A stretch of DNA of 64,000 nt. Source: an uncultured Saprospiraceae bacterium (GTDB taxonomy: Bacteria > Bacteroidota > Bacteroidia > Chitinophagales > Saprospiraceae). How positions within the stretch are numbered: the first letter of the stretch is position 1; each line of letters starts with the position of its first letter. Made by a program: the position numbers and the translations under genes. The notes below the pieces were generated by a model. The model did not search any database and had not been told where the DNA came from. It saw only the letters and a program-made list of their open reading frames with translations. The stretch is taken from positions 1-64,000 of the forward strand of contig CALKJD010000115.1 in NCBI GenBank assembly GCA_937995755.1. The letters are read 5' to 3'. This document shows positions 26,253-36,011 of this stretch, piece after piece.

Positions 26253-29200
26253 TTAGTTGCGATGGTCTCTTGGCGATTTGCCAAATTCTTTGTGAAAGGC
26301 TCTAGAGAAGTAATTAGGATCACTAAATCCTACGCTATAGGCAATCTCTGAGATAGACAAATCGCTCTCTCGTACGAGCTTTTTACCCATTAAGAGACGC
26401 TGTCTGCGGATATAGGTTGATGGGGTTTGACCAGTGAGCGCTTTTAGTTTTCTATAGACTTGTGTAGTACTCATATGTACTGCTTGAGCCAATTCCGATA
26501 CGCCAAATTCATTATTGCTAATATGCTCTTCGATAGTCTCATTGATTTTGAGTAGGAAAGGCTCTTGGGCTAAGATGATAGGTTCATCCGACTTCTGGTG
26601 GGCGTCGATATTGATATAGTCCTGTATCTGCTGTCGTATAGCTACTAATTTTTTTAGTCTCACCATTAGTTCAGCTTTGTTAAACGGCTTAGTGAGGTAG
26701 GCATCAGCACCATGTTGTAGTCCTGCCAATTTAGCTTCTTCGCCTGCTTTAGCAGTTAGTAATATGATAGGTATATGGCTAGTCCGTTTATCTTCTTTTA
26801 GTGTTTTGCAGACTTCATATCCGTCCTTTATGGGCATCATCACATCACTGATAATAATGTCTGGTATAGCTTCTATTGCTTTCTCTATTCCCAATGCTCC
26901 ATTCTTGGCACTGAGTATCTGATAGTCCTTATCTAGTATCGATTTGAGATATAGTATAATGTCTGGATTATCTTCTATGATCAGTAGGGTAGGATCGTGA
27001 CTTATATGTTGCTCCTCTTTATTTGCAGGAGTTGGTATTAGATCAGCTTTATCTACAGTAGTTTTTGACTTTTCAGTTTGAACGGTAATTTCACTTAGTA
27101 CCGCTTTGTTTTCTATTGGTAACCAGATCGTAAATTCTGTAAGTGCACTACTATTATTGATGTTTTGATCTGCAGGCGTACTCGATACTTCTATTTTGCC
27201 ATCCATGATTTGGACTAGTTCATGAGTTAGAGAGAGTCCGATACCAGTTCCCTCTCCTTTACGAGTGCTAGAGTTATCTGCTTGGTAAAATCTATCAAAT
27301 AGATGTGGGATGACTTCGGCTGAGATACCAATCCCTGTGTCTTGTACTTTTATTCTTAGATGCTTTTTATCTTGGGCGATTACTTTACTGAGATGCACGA
27401 TTATTTTACCGTCTTCATTGGTGAATTTGATGGCATTGGACAATAGGTTGTAGAGTATATGCTGAATCTTAATCTCATCAAAATCCATAATTACCTCTGG
27501 CTCTTCAGAATAGAATGTAAGCCTGATCCCTTTATCCGTAGCCATCGAATAGAATGATTCTGTAAGATATCTGAGATAAGAGACTATATCCGATTGTATG
27601 TTATTGATGTTTAGATTTTTGGCATCCGCTTTAGATAAGTCTAGCAGCTGATTGACGAGTCGTAATAGGTTTTTACTATTTCGCTGAATCAGATTTTTTT
27701 CTTTAGGGTGATTTCTAATATTGTCTACCATACCCATGATCACCGTGAGCGGCGTACGAAATTCGTGAGTGATATTAGTAAACAATCTTCCTTTAAGTTC
27801 ATCTAGTTCTTTGAGTCTTTTTGCTTCAGCTTGTTCTTGTTCTTGGCGAATCTTAGTTTTCTCTAATCGATAGTAATGCTGCGATATGAAGAAGGCGAGC
27901 ATCGCAAGCACTACTAAGCAAAGCAGGTAAAACCACCAAGATCGATACCACGCTTCCTTGACTGTGATAGAAATTTCAAGAGGTTCACTACTCCATATTC
28001 CATTACCAGTATTTGCTCTTAGTTTCAAGTTATAATCTCCTGCGGGTAGGCTGGTATAAGTAACCGTATTGGAGCTTATTGGTGCTGACCAGTCAGTATC
28101 ATATCCTTCTAACCAATGCGAATATTGATGATCTTTAGGACTATCAAAATTCAAAAATGAAAATTGTAGGTTGAGTAATTTATCATTATGACTTAATACT
28201 ATGGCTTGTGTTTTATCTGAGGTAAAATAATTATATATATGCACCGAATCCAATGCACCGTCCAAGGTAGAGTAAGACTCTAGTCGAATAGGTTTTTTTG
28301 TTGTATTTTGAATGTTTTCTTTGTAATTAGATATCAATGAGTCTGGATGGAAGATATAGAGTCCGTTAAACGTTCCCATGGCTAGTTTACCATTGGTAAG
28401 TAGTTTGAAGTTTCTAATTCCTTCTCCTACATCGAGGCCATCGTTAGCAGAGAAATGAATGATCTCTCTTGTAGAAAAATTGTAATTGCTTAATCGTCTT
28501 CCATTGCCATACCAAGCAGAATTGCGATCTATATAAGTGGCATCTATGGTTTTCGTTTCAAGATATTCTGTAGATATATATTCTAGTACTTCATTGGTAG
28601 CTGTATTCAATATAGCCAATCCATTATGAATTTTTAGTCCTAACATACCTTCTTCTAAGTGCTGGACGTTTGAGCCTTTGCCGATTTTTAGATATAGAGA
28701 ATCACCCTTATAAATTGCATTAGGATCTTGTTTAATGATAAGACCATTTTCTGCATTAATTTTATAAAGACCATTATAATTAATCGCCCAGAGATTGCCT
28801 TTGTCATCTTCTGTCATCGAACTGGTCGAGAGGGTTTTGCCATTACTGTCAAAATATTCTCCAGTATAGCTTAGCGTATTGGGATCGATTTTAGCAAATA
28901 GTGGATTGTAGTCTTCGTCCCTATAGCCACTGAGCCATAGCGTTCCATCCGACTGCTGGAATATTTTTTCTATTCTTTTAAAATCATAGAGACGCTTCTT
29001 GTTTTTGAAGTCTTCGTCTAAGGTGTAGACTCTATTCCAAATAGATAATAGCCGGACAGAGTCATTAATGAAGAAAGTTATTTTACTACTAATGTTTTCA
29101 GTAGGTAAGATTTCTATCTCATGATCATCATGATGCACTTTGAATAAAAAGCGTTGATCGGTAAAATATATATTCTCATTGTCGTCCTGTTGAATGGAAG

Positions 29201-30368
29201 AAACAATCGTCGCCTTGTGACCAAACTTACCGTATCTTTTCAAAGTTCGATTGATATGTGGTAGGTCTTTATATATTTGGTGATTCTCATTTTGTGTGTC
29301 TACTGCATATTTTTCGAATAGAGATTTTTTTTCAGTTATTTTGAATATGCCGCCTCTTTTTCTGCCCCATATATTTCCACTAGCATCTTCGATGAGTTGT
29401 ATAATGTCTCCTTCTTGTCCTCCTAGATGATCTACTATTTCTTTTCCGAAAAATGTTAATCGGTTTCTGTCTTCTTCGTATAGATAAAGATTAGAATCTT
29501 CTCCGCCTAGCCAAAGTCTATTTTTACTATCTCTGTATATCGTCTTTAGTCTAACCCGTTGATTATAATTCATACATAGATTATGTACATCTACCTGATC
29601 ACTAATTGGGTGACGTTCAAATTGTCTTGTGGTTCTATTCAGCAATTCGACTTGGTCTTTATAAATCCTCCATACTCCATTGGAATTATCTATTTTGAAT
29701 AGACTACAATCATAGTTCTTTGTGAGATCTTCAGAATCTACCAGGTCTAACGTTTCGCTTTTACCTTCATTATTTAGAATGTTGATTCCATAATTTTCAT
29801 AGAGAAAATGTAGTTTTCCACCCACATCTTTTATGCCGTAGGTATATTGGGGTTTAACCTTGCTATACTTGTCATCTAAGTCGTAAGCTAATTTGAATTC
29901 TCCATCCTTATTGTATTTGTATAATTGAGACTTATTTTTGCCTGAGTGTGTAATGAATAGCCAAATGTCACCGTTGTCGTCTTGGTACGAGTAATCATAG
30001 GTATATCCAACAGGTAATTTCCAGAGTGTCTCATAAGTCTCATCTGATGGATTGAATAAATATACCTCAGTACCATGAGATATAAGTAGCTTATTATCGA
30101 TGAAGATTACTTGGCCCTTGTAGTTGCCATCTAATTGTAAGGGGAAGTAGCTTTTATACAATTGGCCTCCATAGTATTTGATAACTTCTAATTCGTCTTT
30201 GTAAATACCTATAGTCCATGGATATCCGAGACGGTCAAATCCAAAAGCATCAACTGATTTATCTAATGGATATTCGATTTTAAATCTATCGACTTGTGCA
30301 GATAATATATCTGGACTAAAAAATATCGCAAAAGCAAATAGTATAATATGTAAAATGTTTCTTAACAA
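26253..30368 (-). CDS. hybrid two-component sensor-regulator (HTCS type)
   Basis: 1371 residues. Signal peptide (IILFAFAIFFSPDILSAQ), then a propeller-type periplasmic sensor to about 740 with repeated segments such as DDNGDIWLF, DSKNRLWLGG and DASGNIWGR. A Y_Y_Y-type domain is at about 745-800 (LPAGDYNLKLRA). A membrane helix spans about 812-832. The histidine kinase has the H-box THEFRTPLTVIMGM (about 864), N-box NLLSNAIKFT, and G-boxes DTGIGIS and GEGTGIGLSL. The receiver is at about 1129-1245 with phospho-acceptor Asp in IIISDVMMPIKDG. The C-terminal AraC helix-turn-helix has SVGFSDPNYFSRAFHKEFG. Such proteins usually read glycan fragments; no SusC/SusD or glycosidase gene is near. Confidence 0.95.
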   Translation of the reverse strand: MLRNILHIILFAFAIFFSPDILSAQVDRFKIEYPLDKSVDAFGFDRLGYPWTIGIYKDELEVIKYYGGQLYKSYFPLQLDGNYKGQVIFIDNKLLISHGTEVYLFNPSDETYETLWKLPVGYTYDYSYQDDNGDIWLFITHSGKNKSQLYKYNKDGEFKLAYDLDDKYSKVKPQYTYGIKDVGGKLHFLYENYGINILNNEGKSETLDLVDSEDLTKNYDCSLFKIDNSNGVWRIYKDQVELLNRTTRQFERHPISDQVDVHNLCMNYNQRVRLKTIYRDSKNRLWLGGEDSNLYLYEEDRNRLTFFGKEIVDHLGGQEGDIIQLIEDASGNIWGRKRGGIFKITEKKSLFEKYAVDTQNENHQIYKDLPHINRTLKRYGKFGHKATIVSSIQQDDNENIYFTDQRFLFKVHHDDHEIEILPTENISSKITFFINDSVRLLSIWNRVYTLDEDFKNKKRLYDFKRIEKIFQQSDGTLWLSGYRDEDYNPLFAKIDPNTLSYTGEYFDSNGKTLSTSSMTEDDKGNLWAINYNGLYKINAENGLIIKQDPNAIYKGDSLYLKIGKGSNVQHLEEGMLGLKIHNGLAILNTATNEVLEYISTEYLETKTIDATYIDRNSAWYGNGRRLSNYNFSTREIIHFSANDGLDVGEGIRNFKLLTNGKLAMGTFNGLYIFHPDSLISNYKENIQNTTKKPIRLESYSTLDGALDSVHIYNYFTSDKTQAIVLSHNDKLLNLQFSFLNFDSPKDHQYSHWLEGYDTDWSAPISSNTVTYTSLPAGDYNLKLRANTGNGIWSSEPLEISITVKEAWYRSWWFYLLCLVVLAMLAFFISQHYYRLEKTKIRQEQEQAEAKRLKELDELKGRLFTNITHEFRTPLTVIMGMVDNIRNHPKEKNLIQRNSKNLLRLVNQLLDLSKADAKNLNINNIQSDIVSYLRYLTESFYSMATDKGIRLTFYSEEPEVIMDFDEIKIQHILYNLLSNAIKFTNEDGKIIVHLSKVIAQDKKHLRIKVQDTGIGISAEVIPHLFDRFYQADNSSTRKGEGTGIGLSLTHELVQIMDGKIEVSSTPADQNINNSSALTEFTIWLPIENKAVLSEITVQTEKSKTTVDKADLIPTPANKEEQHISHDPTLLIIEDNPDIILYLKSILDKDYQILSAKNGALGIEKAIEAIPDIIISDVMMPIKDGYEVCKTLKEDKRTSHIPIILLTAKAGEEAKLAGLQHGADAYLTKPFNKAELMVRLKKLVAIRQQIQDYINIDAHQKSDEPIILAQEPFLLKINETIEEHISNNEFGVSELAQAVHMSTTQVYRKLKALTGQTPSTYIRRQRLLMGKKLVRESDLSISEIAYSVGFSDPNYFSRAFHKEFGKSPRDHRN

Positions 30369-30420
30369 AGTCTAGTAGGGGCTAGGTTGCTGAGCTTAAA
30401 TATACTTTTTCTTTCTAAAT

Positions 30421-30455
30421 TAAAAGTGCATTCGACTTTGACTGGTCGAATGCAC
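30421..30455 (-). terminator. terminator of ettA
   Basis: Perfect 11-base arms GTGCATTCGAC and GTCGAATGCAC around an 8-base loop. On the minus strand it is followed by TTTTAATTT, 39 bases past the ettA stop. Confidence 0.75.
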
Positions 30456-30493
30456 GAAAAATATTTTATTGTTATAGGTAATATCTTCTTTAA

Positions 30494-32164
30494 TTACAAT
30501 AAGTTCTTAAATCTAGGTCTTCTCGGAGCCACATCACCCAGTCTTGCTTTTTTATCCTTCTCATAAGCAGAGTAGTTACCTTCAAAGAATCTTACCTCAC
30601 CCTCATCCTCATAAGAGAGTATATGAGTGGCTAATCTATCGATAAACCATCTATCGTGACTAATCACTAATACACAACCAGCGAAGTTTTCGATCGCTTC
30701 CTCTAATGCTCTCAATGTATTGACATCTATATCGTTAGTAGGCTCATCCAGTAGGATTACATTCCCTCCTTCCTTTAGAGTGATAGCAAGATGTAATCGG
30801 TTACGCTCTCCACCGGATAGTACACCTACTTTCTTTTGTTGATCTCCACCTGCAAAGTTGAATTTACTAATATAGGCACGAACATTCATATCCTTACCTT
30901 GTACTTGCATCAGATCTTGACCGTCACCAACTACTTCAAATATCGTCTTTTCTGGTTTTAGCGATTCGTGTGACTGATCTACGTATGCAAGCTGTACAGT
31001 TTCACCTACAGTTACACTTCCGCTATCCGGCTTTTCTTCACCCATAATCATTCGAAATAGGGTAGACTTACCTACACCGTTAGGACCTACGATTCCAACA
31101 ATTGCATTCTTAGGGATCGACATATTTAATCCATCAATAAGGACTCTATTATCAAAAGATTTTACTAAGTCTTTAATCTCGATTACGGTATCTCCCAAAC
31201 GTGGTCCAGGTGGTATGATGAGCTCTAGTTTAGCTTCTTTCTCTTTCTGTTCGGCATTATTTAACGCATCGTAGGCATTCAAACGCGCCTTACCTTTAGT
31301 CTGTTGACCTTTAGCTTTTGATCTTACCCATTCGAGCTCACGCTTGAGGGCTTTTTGTCTCTTACTAGCTGCTTTCTCTTCGTTAGCCATACGATTGGAC
31401 TTCTGCTCTAGCCATGTACTATAGTTTCCTTCCCATGGGATACCTTCTCCACGATCAAGCTCTAATATCCAACCAGCGACATTGTCAAGGAAGTACCTAT
31501 CGTGAGTTACTGCTATGACTGTACCTGGAAAAGATTTGAGAAATTGCTCAAGCCAATGCACACTCTCGGCATCCAAGTGGTTAGTAGGCTCATCGAGTAG
31601 TAAGATATCTGGCTTACTCAGTAGTAATCTACAAAGCGCGACTCTACGACGCTCTCCCCCAGATAGGTTTTTTACTTCTGCATCATCAGGTGGACATCTC
31701 AGTGCCTCCATTGCTACATCTAAGGTGTGGTCAACGTCCCAGCCGCCTACATGATCCATTTTCTCTAAGAGTTCACCTTGCTCATTGATGACTTTCATCA
31801 TTTCATCGTCAGACATAGGCTCTGCTAACTTAGCGGATACCGCCTCATACGCATTGACGACATCCATGATCTCTTTGAGACCTTCTTGCACTACCTCTTT
31901 GACGGTTTTAGTTTCGTCTAGTACAGGCTCTTGGGCGAGATATCCGATCTTATATTCTTTGTCGAATGTGATCTTACCTTCGTAGTTGGTGTCTAGGCCA
32001 GCAATCAGCTTCAGTAAGCTTGATTTTCCTGATCCGTTGAGACCGAGTACACCTATCTTAGCTCCATAGTAGAATGAGAGCCATATATTATTGAGTACTT
32101 TCTTAGATGGTGGGAAGGTCTTACTGACGCCCTCCATTGCGAAGATTACTTTATTATCTGCCAT
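30494..32164 (-). CDS. ettA: energy-dependent translational throttle protein EttA (ABC-F)
   Basis: 556 residues, the usual EttA length. There are two ABC ATPase domains without membrane segments: Walker A GLNGSGKSSLLK with signature LSGGERRRVAL and DEPTNHLD, then Walker A GPNGVGKSTLFRM with LSGGERNRLHL and DEPTNDID. A linker rich in Lys/Glu (KRELEWVRSKAKGQQTKGKA) lies between them. EttA binds the ribosomal E site and gates the first elongation steps according to energy state. The C-terminal KKARLGDVAPRRPRFKNL is typical. It is monocistronic, with its own terminator. Confidence 0.95.
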   Translation of the reverse strand: MADNKVIFAMEGVSKTFPPSKKVLNNIWLSFYYGAKIGVLGLNGSGKSSLLKLIAGLDTNYEGKITFDKEYKIGYLAQEPVLDETKTVKEVVQEGLKEIMDVVNAYEAVSAKLAEPMSDDEMMKVINEQGELLEKMDHVGGWDVDHTLDVAMEALRCPPDDAEVKNLSGGERRRVALCRLLLSKPDILLLDEPTNHLDAESVHWLEQFLKSFPGTVIAVTHDRYFLDNVAGWILELDRGEGIPWEGNYSTWLEQKSNRMANEEKAASKRQKALKRELEWVRSKAKGQQTKGKARLNAYDALNNAEQKEKEAKLELIIPPGPRLGDTVIEIKDLVKSFDNRVLIDGLNMSIPKNAIVGIVGPNGVGKSTLFRMIMGEEKPDSGSVTVGETVQLAYVDQSHESLKPEKTIFEVVGDGQDLMQVQGKDMNVRAYISKFNFAGGDQQKKVGVLSGGERNRLHLAITLKEGGNVILLDEPTNDIDVNTLRALEEAIENFAGCVLVISHDRWFIDRLATHILSYEDEGEVRFFEGNYSAYEKDKKARLGDVAPRRPRFKNLL

Positions 32165-32304
32165 TTATGTTTTGTTCTTTGATTTGTATTATTTGAATAT
32201 ATGCGAATATAAGGAAATGAGTAGACCCAATATAATACAAATGACATATCTATCTTCATAGATAAAGTCAATAAATAGGAATAATACTAGAATGGAAGAT
32301 TGAG

Positions 32305-32952
32305 TTAAAATTGCATCCCTATACCAATGGCAAGCAATTGTTGCCAAGATTTGATTTTGTCTGATTCTGGAGTGGTATATTCTTCTCCTATTCCGTAATA
32401 TAGATTGTACTGTGGAATGATACTCAGCCCATTATTTAGCATGAAGTTATAATGTACGCGGACTGTAGCTCCGTAACTTATGTCTTTATGAAATTCTGAG
32501 GCATCCAGGTTTACTTCGCCATATAGCAGATATCCAGGTTCATTCGTTTCAAACATTCCAGCACTATTGTTACTCATGGTGAAGTTTCCTTGTAGTCCAA
32601 AGCTGACATATACGTTTTGGATAATAAAGGTGAATGGATATATACCTAGATTAATAGAATTCTTTTCTAATGCAACGTTTGTGGACTGCATTATCCCTGG
32701 GCTAATGTTTTTAATAGTATTTACATTTCCCTTTACCTTGCTATAGCTCACGGTAATCCTACTAGCAATCCCATTCATATTAGGGTTGTCAAAACTAAAA
32801 CCTACAGTATACCCTTTACCTGACTTGAATTCTGAATTGTCATTGCTGTCAAATATGTGGTTGGAATTGATTCCTCCAAAAAGCTCTATTTGTTGAGCTG
32901 ATAGATGAATAGACAGTGATATAGAAAGGCAGAGTAGTATTAAATAGCGCAT
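32305..32952 (-). CDS. outer-membrane beta-barrel-like protein
   Basis: 215 residues. Signal peptide (LILLCLSISLSIHLSAQ). The mature part is made of amphipathic strands (IELFGGINSNHIFD, SIIPQYNLYYGIGEEY, QQLLAIGIGMQF) ending in Phe, as outer-membrane barrels do. It fits the porin-family/opacity-type small barrels of Bacteroidota. Its start lies 7 bases after the stop of the FG-GAP gene, so the two are probably co-transcribed. Confidence 0.75.
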   Translation of the reverse strand: MRYLILLCLSISLSIHLSAQQIELFGGINSNHIFDSNDNSEFKSGKGYTVGFSFDNPNMNGIASRITVSYSKVKGNVNTIKNISPGIMQSTNVALEKNSINLGIYPFTFIIQNVYVSFGLQGNFTMSNNSAGMFETNEPGYLLYGEVNLDASEFHKDISYGATVRVHYNFMLNNGLSIIPQYNLYYGIGEEYTTPESDKIKSWQQLLAIGIGMQF

Positions 32953-32959
32953 ATTAGGT

Positions 32960-34804
32960 TTATTGGATGATGAAAGGTAAGCTTATGACCTTACGTCCAC
33001 CATCGGTTACTCGTGCAAAATAAGAGCCTGAGTTTAGTTTATGTGTATGAGAGTATAGAAATGATAAATATTTGTCATCTCTGCTTATTTCTTTGAATCT
33101 ATCAACCACTTGCCCATTCGAATTAATGATCTCACAAATTGGACTATTTTTTCTTGAATCGTACTCTATTTCTAATGTTATATGACTTGACGATGGGTTA
33201 GGGTAGACTGTCGCATATGTAATGGCATTATCGATAGTGGTGATCGATACATTAAGTTTAGTAATAGCAAGTTGTTGGTTTGCTTCTACATCATAATAGG
33301 ATTGTATGGATCCATCTTGCCACTCTATGATGAGACTATCGATAAGTTCTGTTGTGCCCAGTCCAAAATGCGCATTCATCGGATCTTGTGATGTATAGTT
33401 TGAGCCACATCTAATTTCTCTCAGTTGTGTAAGAGCATGGGTATGAACGCTGACTTTTGCACCTAAGGCCATTCGATTGACCTCTGGTTCAGTTAGGCTT
33501 ACGGTCAGATAATTGTTATCATTATTTAAGTTGTTACGCCAGAGAGATACGGCTCCATTAATATTAGTAATAAATACGTCTAAATCACCATCCAAATCAT
33601 AATCGAAAGCAGATAATCCTCGTCCTTGTAAAGAGTCTAAGAGTCCAGTTGTCTTTGTAATATCTTCAAAATATTCACTTTCTCGAGAAATAAAAACTCG
33701 GGTGTGATCTTTCTGAAATTGATCATTGTTATAAGGCCAACCATTAGTGGCGATGAGATCGAGATATCCATCATTGTCTAAATCTGAAAAGGATGTTCCC
33801 CATCCCCAGTCCGTATTATTTACGCCTCGGATCTCTGCTTCTTCAGTAAATATTCCGTTGCCATCGTTGACATATAATTTGTTGCCGGAAGTGCCCCAAT
33901 TACCTTCTATTATACCATCGTTATCATATATGTTGGTCATATACCAATCCATATCTCCATCATTATCAAAGTCGGCTACAGTAGATCCCATTCCATTTTC
34001 ATCGGTTAAGACATTAAGTGTATCGAGTTCGAATCTTTCCCCACCTTTATTGATCCATATTTGACTTGTTCCAAAATCTGAAGCGGCCAATAGATCTGGC
34101 CAATCATCACCATTGATATCAGAGAAATTAGTAGCGTGGAAATTTTCAACATTTACAAATGGATTGTAAAATTGTAAGAGACTGTCTACATTGCTGAAGC
34201 TTCCATCTCCATTGTTTTTCCAAAAATGATTTTCTTGAAAATTTTCTAACCAATGTGACATAAACAAATCTTGGTAACCATCCTTGTTATAATCCATAGA
34301 GGTGATGGTAAACGTATTTTCAAAATTCAATATTTGGAATTCCGGTCTTTCCATTTTGCTAAAGCTAAGATCTCCATTATTTACAAATATGATCGGTGGC
34401 TTACCAAAATGACTGCCTATAATAAGATCAATAAATTCATCTTGATTGTAATCAAAAAATAAAGGACCAGAACCATAAAATGGAAAAGCATTATCTCCAG
34501 TAAATCCTTCTATTTCGCTGAACGTACCGTCACCATTATTATGAACCATGACTCCACTTTGTTCATCTCCTAAGGTGAAAAATAGATCTAAGAATCCATC
34601 ATTGTCGATGTCTCCAGTAGCAGAGCCTCCTCCTATTACAAATGCCATTGGTGGGACAGAAGATGTATAGTTATGGACATAGTCAAGTCCAGCATCGATA
34701 CTAACATTAGTAAAACTGAGTGTTTGTGCTAATGCGCTAGTGCTGAGCAGTAAGGCTACTATAATGATTTGAATTCTTGTAGAATGATATCGTGATTTGA
34801 GCAT
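32960..34804 (-). CDS. FG-GAP/ASPIC repeat protein with type-A T9SS sorting domain
   Basis: 614 residues from ATG 34804 (MLKSRYHSTRIQIIIVALLL), which gives a proper signal peptide; an upstream in-frame ATG at 34852 adds a non-signal stretch. Multiple FG-GAP/VCBS-type repeats with the calcium-binding-like pattern GDIDNDGFLDLFF, DYNKDGYQDLFM and DYDLDGDLDVFI form a propeller to about 430. An ASPIC/UnbV-type domain follows (HFGLGTTELIDSLIIEW). A type-A sorting domain closes the protein (VYPNPSSSHITLEIEY ... SGSYFARV). Expected to be exported by the type IX system to the surface. Function is unknown; such propellers often mediate binding. Confidence 0.88.
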   Translation of the reverse strand: MLKSRYHSTRIQIIIVALLLSTSALAQTLSFTNVSIDAGLDYVHNYTSSVPPMAFVIGGGSATGDIDNDGFLDLFFTLGDEQSGVMVHNNGDGTFSEIEGFTGDNAFPFYGSGPLFFDYNQDEFIDLIIGSHFGKPPIIFVNNGDLSFSKMERPEFQILNFENTFTITSMDYNKDGYQDLFMSHWLENFQENHFWKNNGDGSFSNVDSLLQFYNPFVNVENFHATNFSDINGDDWPDLLAASDFGTSQIWINKGGERFELDTLNVLTDENGMGSTVADFDNDGDMDWYMTNIYDNDGIIEGNWGTSGNKLYVNDGNGIFTEEAEIRGVNNTDWGWGTSFSDLDNDGYLDLIATNGWPYNNDQFQKDHTRVFISRESEYFEDITKTTGLLDSLQGRGLSAFDYDLDGDLDVFITNINGAVSLWRNNLNNDNNYLTVSLTEPEVNRMALGAKVSVHTHALTQLREIRCGSNYTSQDPMNAHFGLGTTELIDSLIIEWQDGSIQSYYDVEANQQLAITKLNVSITTIDNAITYATVYPNPSSSHITLEIEYDSRKNSPICEIINSNGQVVDRFKEISRDDKYLSFLYSHTHKLNSGSYFARVTDGGRKVISLPFIIQ

Positions 34805-34870
34805 ACGGCATGTAAGATAAATATTATTTGTAGATGTAATACGCTCTTCCAAGGATGTTTTGCGAGAAAC

Positions 34871-34901
34871 AAAAAAGCCACTAATCCTTTGATTAGTGGC
34901 T
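34871..34901 (-). terminator. terminator of the fasciclin gene
   Basis: Perfect 11-base arms AGCCACTAATC and GATTAGTGGCT with a 4-base loop. On the minus strand it is followed by six T. It lies 50 bases past the fasciclin stop. Confidence 0.85.
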
Positions 34902-34951
34902 GAGGTATTAAACTTAAGGTAATTACTGACACATATTTAATCTTCATTCTA

Positions 34952-35914
34952 TTATGGTAAGAGTACAGTATCTATTACATGTACTACGCCATTATATGAT
35001 TGTATATCAGTAGCGATTATATTTGATGGTTCACCTGCACCTTCTTTTATTTGTGCTCCATTAGTAAGGTCTATCGTTAAGTCAGACCCTTGGAAAGTAG
35101 TAACAGATTGCTCATCTGTCAATGTCTCAGCTAGTACGTTAGCTCCTGCGATTACGTGGTAACTAAGTACATCTTGTAAGGTTTGATCATCTACATCATC
35201 TAGACTGTCTGCATCTAAAAAACCTAGTAGTTTTACGAATGCTGCATTATTAGGAGCAAATACTGTAAATGGCGCATTCGCAGAACCACCTAATATATCA
35301 GTAAAAGTAGAACCAAATGATGGTCTAGTTAACGCTTGAACCAATATAGAAAGATCAGGATTAGTAATAGCAAACGTAACAATTGTAGGAAGGTCAATCA
35401 CGGTGTCGACGATATGCACTGTTCCATTAGTTGCTGAAACGTCGGCAGTAGTTACTGTACTTTGTCCATTGATCGTTACGGCTCCATCTGTATCAATGTA
35501 TAGATTTACGTTATTCATTGTTGTAGCTTCTGTAGCGAGATTAGAGTAATATCCTGTTGATAAATCTGTAGATTTTACATCGCCAGCGACTACATGGTTT
35601 AGTAAAATTTGGGTTAGAACATCAGTAGGTACGTCATCTAAATTTGCAAATCCTTTAGCGGTTAAGAATGCACCGAAAGCATCATTGCCAGGAGCAAAAA
35701 CAGTATACATATCTGTACCATTTAACACTGCAGTAAGTGATGTTTTTTCTAATGCAGCTAAAAGTGATGTGAAATTATCATTGTCTTGAACAATTTCTGC
35801 AATTGTCATTTCTACTGGTGGATCTACTACTGGATCATCATCGCCGCAAGATGACATTGTAAACATCATCGATCCAAACATAAGAAGAGCTAAAAGGTAT
35901 TGATTGATTTTCAT
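34952..35914 (-). CDS. two-domain fasciclin lipoprotein
   Basis: 320 residues. Signal peptide with lipobox (MFTMSSC) followed by an acidic GDDDPV linker that usually marks surface-exposed lipoproteins. Two fasciclin (FAS1) domains: about 35-170 (TVFAPGNDAFGAFL, ILLNHVVAGDVKS, NGTVHIVDTVI) and about 180-318 (FTVFAPNNAAFVKLL, VLSYHVIAGANV, NGVVHVIDTVLLP). FAS1 domains mediate adhesion. A 10-base inverted repeat lies in the leader just upstream of the start. Confidence 0.93.
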   Translation of the reverse strand: MKINQYLLALLMFGSMMFTMSSCGDDDPVVDPPVEMTIAEIVQDNDNFTSLLAALEKTSLTAVLNGTDMYTVFAPGNDAFGAFLTAKGFANLDDVPTDVLTQILLNHVVAGDVKSTDLSTGYYSNLATEATTMNNVNLYIDTDGAVTINGQSTVTTADVSATNGTVHIVDTVIDLPTIVTFAITNPDLSILVQALTRPSFGSTFTDILGGSANAPFTVFAPNNAAFVKLLGFLDADSLDDVDDQTLQDVLSYHVIAGANVLAETLTDEQSVTTFQGSDLTIDLTNGAQIKEGAGEPSNIIATDIQSYNGVVHVIDTVLLP

Positions 35915-35921
35915 AGTAATT

Positions 35922-35956
35922 GAGTATTAAATTTTTGAATAATTGTTTTAATACTC
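35922..35956 (-). promoter_or_regulatory. inverted repeat in the fasciclin leader
   Basis: Perfect 10-base arms GAGTATTAAA and TTTAATACTC, separated by 15 bases, lie 8 bases upstream of the start codon. It could be an operator or a leader hairpin that covers the start; the sequence does not decide which. Confidence 0.4.
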
Positions 35957-36011
35957 TCTTATATGCGAGAAGAAACAGAAGGGTTGCCTAGGTATGAAAT
36001 ATTTTCTCTAT

